A stretch of DNA of 64,000 nt, from contig MU404078.1 of the NCBI GenBank assembly GCA_022695795.1, positions 392,197-456,196 on the forward strand. Reading direction: 5' to 3'. The notes beneath the pieces are model-generated. The model was not told the DNA's origin. It did not search any database and was given only the letters and a program-made list of their open reading frames with translations. Shown here in pieces: positions 60,628 to 64,000 of this stretch (positions are counted from its first letter, which is position 1; every line of letters starts with the position of its first letter). Position numbers and translations under genes: made by a program. The DNA comes from Biscogniauxia marginata (lineage: Eukaryota > Ascomycota > Sordariomycetes > Xylariales > Xylariaceae).

Positions 60628-61337
60628 ATAGCCCGACCGACCGACCGCCAAGATACCGAGGATGACGAGCGCGGGACGCCATCGTCGTCGTTCTTCGCGG
60701 CGGGATCTTGGAAGTCCGGGTACGAGCGGGCGCGGGCGGCGACGCGGCGCCTCTTCTCGTCACGCGCGAAGCACTGGGCCGTCCTCGCCCTCATCGTCCT
60801 CGACGTCGCCGGCATCCTGGCCGACGTCTTCGTCGCCCTCGTCACGTGCGAGCTGGGCCGCGACCGCGAGCCCTGGGTCGCACCGACGCGGGCCGCGCTG
60901 ACCGACTTTTCGCTCACTATGAGCTGCGTCTTCGTGCTCGAGCTGGCGCTGTCGGTCTTTGCCGACGGGCTCGGGTGAGTTTGAGTCAAATACAGAACTC
61001 CTGCCTGTTGTTGCCTTATGTACTATGTTCACGTGTGCGCGCGGCAGACTTGCTACCTACCTACTCACCGAGAATTCTTTTTCGCAGTTTCTTCGACAGC
61101 TGGTTCCACCGCTTCGACGCCTTCGTCATCGTGGGCAGTTTCGCCGTCGACCTGCTCGAGCACGGCGTGGCCGAGGAGATCGCCTCCCTGATAATCGTCC
61201 TGCGGCTGTGGCGGTTCGTCAAGATCATACAGGAGTTCTCGGTCGAGGCCTCGGAGCAGACGGAGGAGCTTCGCGGGCGCATCGAGGACTTGGAGATGCA
61301 GAAAGCCGACCTCGAGGCACAGCTCGCGCAGCGTTAG
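60628..61337 (+). CDS. Voltage-gated proton channel (Hv1/HVCN1 type), 5' end unresolved
   Basis: Two exons are certain: about 60628-60974 and 61088-61337 (113 bp intron, donor GTGAGT, acceptor CGCAG). The translated part is a lone voltage-sensor domain followed by a coiled coil, the Hv1 layout. S1 has ALIVLDVAGILADVFV, with the Asp in VLD matching the selectivity Asp112 of human Hv1. S2 has VFVLELALSVF with the conserved Glu. S3 has HRFDAFVIVGSFAVD with the conserved Asp. S4 is LIIVLRLWRFVKIIQE, two Arg plus Lys in the third gating position, fitting RxWRxx(R/K). The tail EQTEELRGRIEDLEMQKADLEAQL is a heptad repeat for dimerisation. There is no ATG in frame: the frame opens after a TAA at about 60602. 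The start may be in a small upstream exon, or the 5' end may be damaged. The coordinate given marks the beginning of the readable frame. Confidence 0.85.
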
Positions 61338-62815
61338 ACGTTTTTTTCTATTTCTTTTTTTTCTTTTTTTCTTTAGCCTCCATTCATGAAGGTTTTTATT
61401 AAATAATAGTACTATGACTGCTACATATGAGGAAACACGGGTAGCGCCCTTCGGGTGAGATTCACTTTCGATATCGGAAACCTTATTCTTGGAAGGTTCG
61501 GCCTTGCGACTGGCAACGTAGACATTATGTACACTCAAATAGACTCCCCATTGTTAGGTTATCAAAGGTCATCTAATTTACCTCTCATAATATGCCGATA
61601 ACCATCGGTGATTATCACTACTTAGATAAGTAGCTGGCTTTCCCCGGGTGTCTCATATACGTGGGAGGGACGAGAACTAGCTGCCCTCCCAAGGTTGCTC
61701 GCCCATCTGTTCATTGGCTTCTCCTAATCACGTCCCCTAACCTAACCTAAACCCCGTCTGCATAAGACGGTTAACTTGGGGCAATAAAGGATGTTTACTA
61801 TTTACATATCGACCTTGGAAAGAGAGTGCCGAATGTAGCGTCAAGTAAGAATGGCAGTTGGTGGTTCGCATTCCTACCTGACAGCTAGGTGGGAAAACAT
61901 TGACGAAAATAAAAAGCAACGCGAAAAATCCCGGGGTCCGGAGACTTTGATTGATGTAAATAAGGAACAACAATTTACCTCCAATCTGGACCCTGCCAAG
62001 ACATCTCTGGGCCATCTGGGGGTTCACACCTGAACCCCTGGCAGACAACTCTCATTTTTCGCCGGGGATGTTAACCAATCACGAGCGTACTATCTATCCA
62101 AATAAAGCCAATGCTGAATCATAACCTTCTCTGGTATGCATGGCTTTGGAGGCTCCAACTTGTTGGGACAATAACCTTCTCTTTCTTCACTCCCAACGTC
62201 AAATAGAGGAGCTCCGGTACTATGATGTTTCTTAGGTACCCAAGGATTCAAGCCTGCCTAGTCGGGGAAAAGCTTGTCTCCCCCCCTTTTCTCGTGAGGT
62301 GGATTTGATCTAGCGCGTACCCTTCCTCGATAGAGCTCGGGACCCTTTTTGCTTATTCACCCATCACTTGGTGTTGTCGTCTGGGTGAGGGGTACCAAAA
62401 GACTTGTCTAGATTCGGGAGAGTGGGTGAAGACTTTGTGGTCTTATTGACTCCAAGCCACCGGCACACTTTCGTACCCAAAGTGGGTAGAGAACCTGCAG
62501 TGTCAAACCTTCCGTCCCTACTTGTGGATGCGTCCATGTTTATATCCCTCCTCTTTGCCGTCAAGGTATATGAAGCCAAGGGAGCTCAGTGTTTGTTGTT
62601 GTCTCAGGTCAAATCAAACCATAGATCATCATCTCTTCTATGTTATGACTCTCTCTCTCTCTCTCAGATATTGATATCCCATTAATAATTCTAATAATTA
62701 CGTTTAATCGCTCCATTATACACATATATACCCGTTGCTACTAAGTACCTTCTGTATTTACTATCTCTTTCACCCTATTATTCATTTCTATTCCAACAAA
62801 CCCCGAAAAGACATT
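61338..62815. other. 1.5 kb intergenic region, no gene recognised
   Basis: Short frames at 61851-62033 and 62404-62685 show no family pattern. A CT-rich tract at about 62646-62668 lies about 150 bp upstream of the next start codon, a common feature of fungal promoters. Confidence 0.5.
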
Positions 62816-63830
62816 ATGAAGACTACCTTGTTCCAAGTTGCTGCGGTAGTCCTGGCTACCGCTATTTCCGCCGACTCAGTCTCAACTACGGCTGCCAGCG
62901 TGACGTCCAGTAGTTATTCATCCGATATCACCTGTGCCGCACAGAGCATCCTGGAGACCTGCCTAACAACAACCGAAGGCTACCTCAGTCTCTGTTCTAC
63001 GACGGACTACACATGCCTCTGTGACAAGTACACGGCTATATTGACGTACGTTTGATTACCCTCTCTTGTTTTTATCAGTTGCTTGACGCTAGAGAGAGCG
63101 TCTCTCCCGCAGCCAGAAAGGTGACGGGTTACAGAGTGCTATAGAACTCAGAAGACGAATAAATATTAACCGAGACTACGATACAACAGGTGCTTCAACA
63201 ACTGCCCCGGCGACAGTCGTGCATCGAGCTATACTAATCAGAAGGACCTTTACTGGTACGTATTTGTCTACTTCGTATATGAAACAACTCGGGTCAAATA
63301 ATTAGCCCCTTTTATCATTTTAAACACAATATCACCCTACCACCCCACATGAGAACTCAGCAACCACTATGAACTCTCTTCACCAAATCGCAGTACACAA
63401 TCTCTTTCACTCACCCGCCGTCCATCCTTCGCACACACACATACATAAACTCTGGCAACCATACACGGAACCCTAGAGCCTCAAGAAGACATCCCAACAA
63501 CAGCTCACTCCCCTGCCCACATACCCCGAATGAAATCACATCAAGGCCAAAAAAAGAAGAAAGAAAAAAAGCTCCCAAACTAACTCCCCTAATTTTTATA
63601 TACACAGCACGAACGCAAGTCTCTACGCCACCACCACCGGGCTGACGAAGAACGCGACGAGCGGGGCCGCGTCGGCGACCAGGACATCGTCGTCGGCCGG
63701 GAAGGAGACCGCCGTCACGACCGCCTCGCGCAGCGCCTCGGCCACGGACGCCTCGCGGACGGGTGCCGCCGGGCAGGTCGTTCCCGGGTTCGCTGCCGCT
63801 ATTGCGGGCATCGCTGCCGCGCTGCTGTAG
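62816..63830 (+). CDS. GPI-anchored, Cys-rich, Ser/Thr-rich cell-surface protein
   Basis: Three exons: 62816-63045, 63190-63255 and 63608-63830, giving 172 residues. Both donors are GTACGT, and intron 2 is 352 bp, long for this genome. Residues 1-18 form a signal peptide (MKTTLFQVAAVVLATAIS). The mature N-terminal half has eight cysteines, CAAQSILETC, LSLC, YTCLC, TCFNNC and LYC, a pattern known from fungal GPI-anchored proteins and resembling the CFEM arrangement but not a clear CFEM. The second half is Ala/Ser/Thr-rich, ending in a hydrophobic GPI-attachment signal (VVPGFAAAIAGIAAALL). It most likely sits in the plasma membrane or wall; a specific role is unknown. The eight-cysteine spacing only appears when all three exons are joined, which supports the model. 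Confidence 0.83.
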
Positions 63831-64000
63831 GGTTGAGAAGAAATAGGGATGGAGCGAGAGAAGGGGGGGGGGGGGGGGGGGAAGGAATGGGATAAAAAGG
63901 GATGAATTTTTTTTTTTCAAAAAAATTTAAAAACCCTTTAAAAAAAAGCTTTTATGGGTTGGCAACCAATTCTTTAATGGGGTTGTTATATTAAAAAAAA
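63831..64000. other. Low-quality-looking sequence end
   Basis: After a run of about 18 G at 63865-63882, the sequence becomes homopolymer-rich (T9, A7, A8) to the final base. This may be the real 3' flank but resembles an unpolished contig end. Confidence 0.5.

Overview
This 64 kb window comes from the nuclear genome of a filamentous ascomycete (Pezizomycotina, most likely a Sordariomycete). The genes carry short introns with GT(A/G)AGT-type donors and CTAAC branch points. The recognisable products are fungal (saccharopine dehydrogenase, VTC1, C2H2 + fungal-specific transcription factor, GPI-anchored Cys-rich wall protein). A 16.5 kb block has been mutated in the way expected of repeat-induced point mutation (RIP): C-to-T and G-to-A changes, with Gln codons turned into TAA/TAG stops. 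All identifications rest on reading translations and known family motifs; no database search was run.

Layout. (1) 0-23.1 kb, gene-bearing: an AHC1-like zinc-finger protein (-), an Alba-like protein (+), VTC1 (-), a Tctex1-type dynein light chain (+), an F-box protein (+), choline-phosphate cytidylyltransferase (+) and saccharopine dehydrogenase LYS1 (-). Long intergenic stretches are rich in the tetranucleotide TAGG and in the palindrome TACCTAGGTA. (2) 23.3-39.85 kb, AT-rich isochore with no intact gene: a 442 bp foldback element, a five-copy 18 bp tandem repeat, a complete but RIP-mutated Ty3/gypsy LTR retrotransposon (24864-32390, minus orientation, 471 bp LTRs) with an antisense coiled-coil reading frame beside its 3' LTR, a complete Fot1/pogo-type DNA transposon (33600-35460), and further unidentified debris. 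(3) 39.85-46.6 kb, normal base composition but no convincing gene; one eroded coding candidate. (4) 46.6-64 kb, gene-bearing: a C2H2 + fungal_trans transcription factor, a CBM48 protein with an 857 bp intron, a RING protein of the RNF10/Mag2 family, a class 1A dihydroorotate dehydrogenase-like protein, a voltage-gated proton channel (Hv1 type) and a GPI-anchored serine/threonine-rich protein. All six are on the plus strand. The last 150 bases look like a poor-quality sequence end.

The genes are mostly unrelated housekeeping and regulatory genes. There is no secondary-metabolite cluster, no CRISPR array, and I recognised no tRNA or rRNA. The points most worth a second look are the antisense reading frame in the retrotransposon, the RIP-inactivated DDE triad of the Fot1-like element, two CACGTG (Pho4/NUC-1-type) sites upstream of VTC1, the proton channel gene whose 5' end cannot be found, and the class 1A DHODH.
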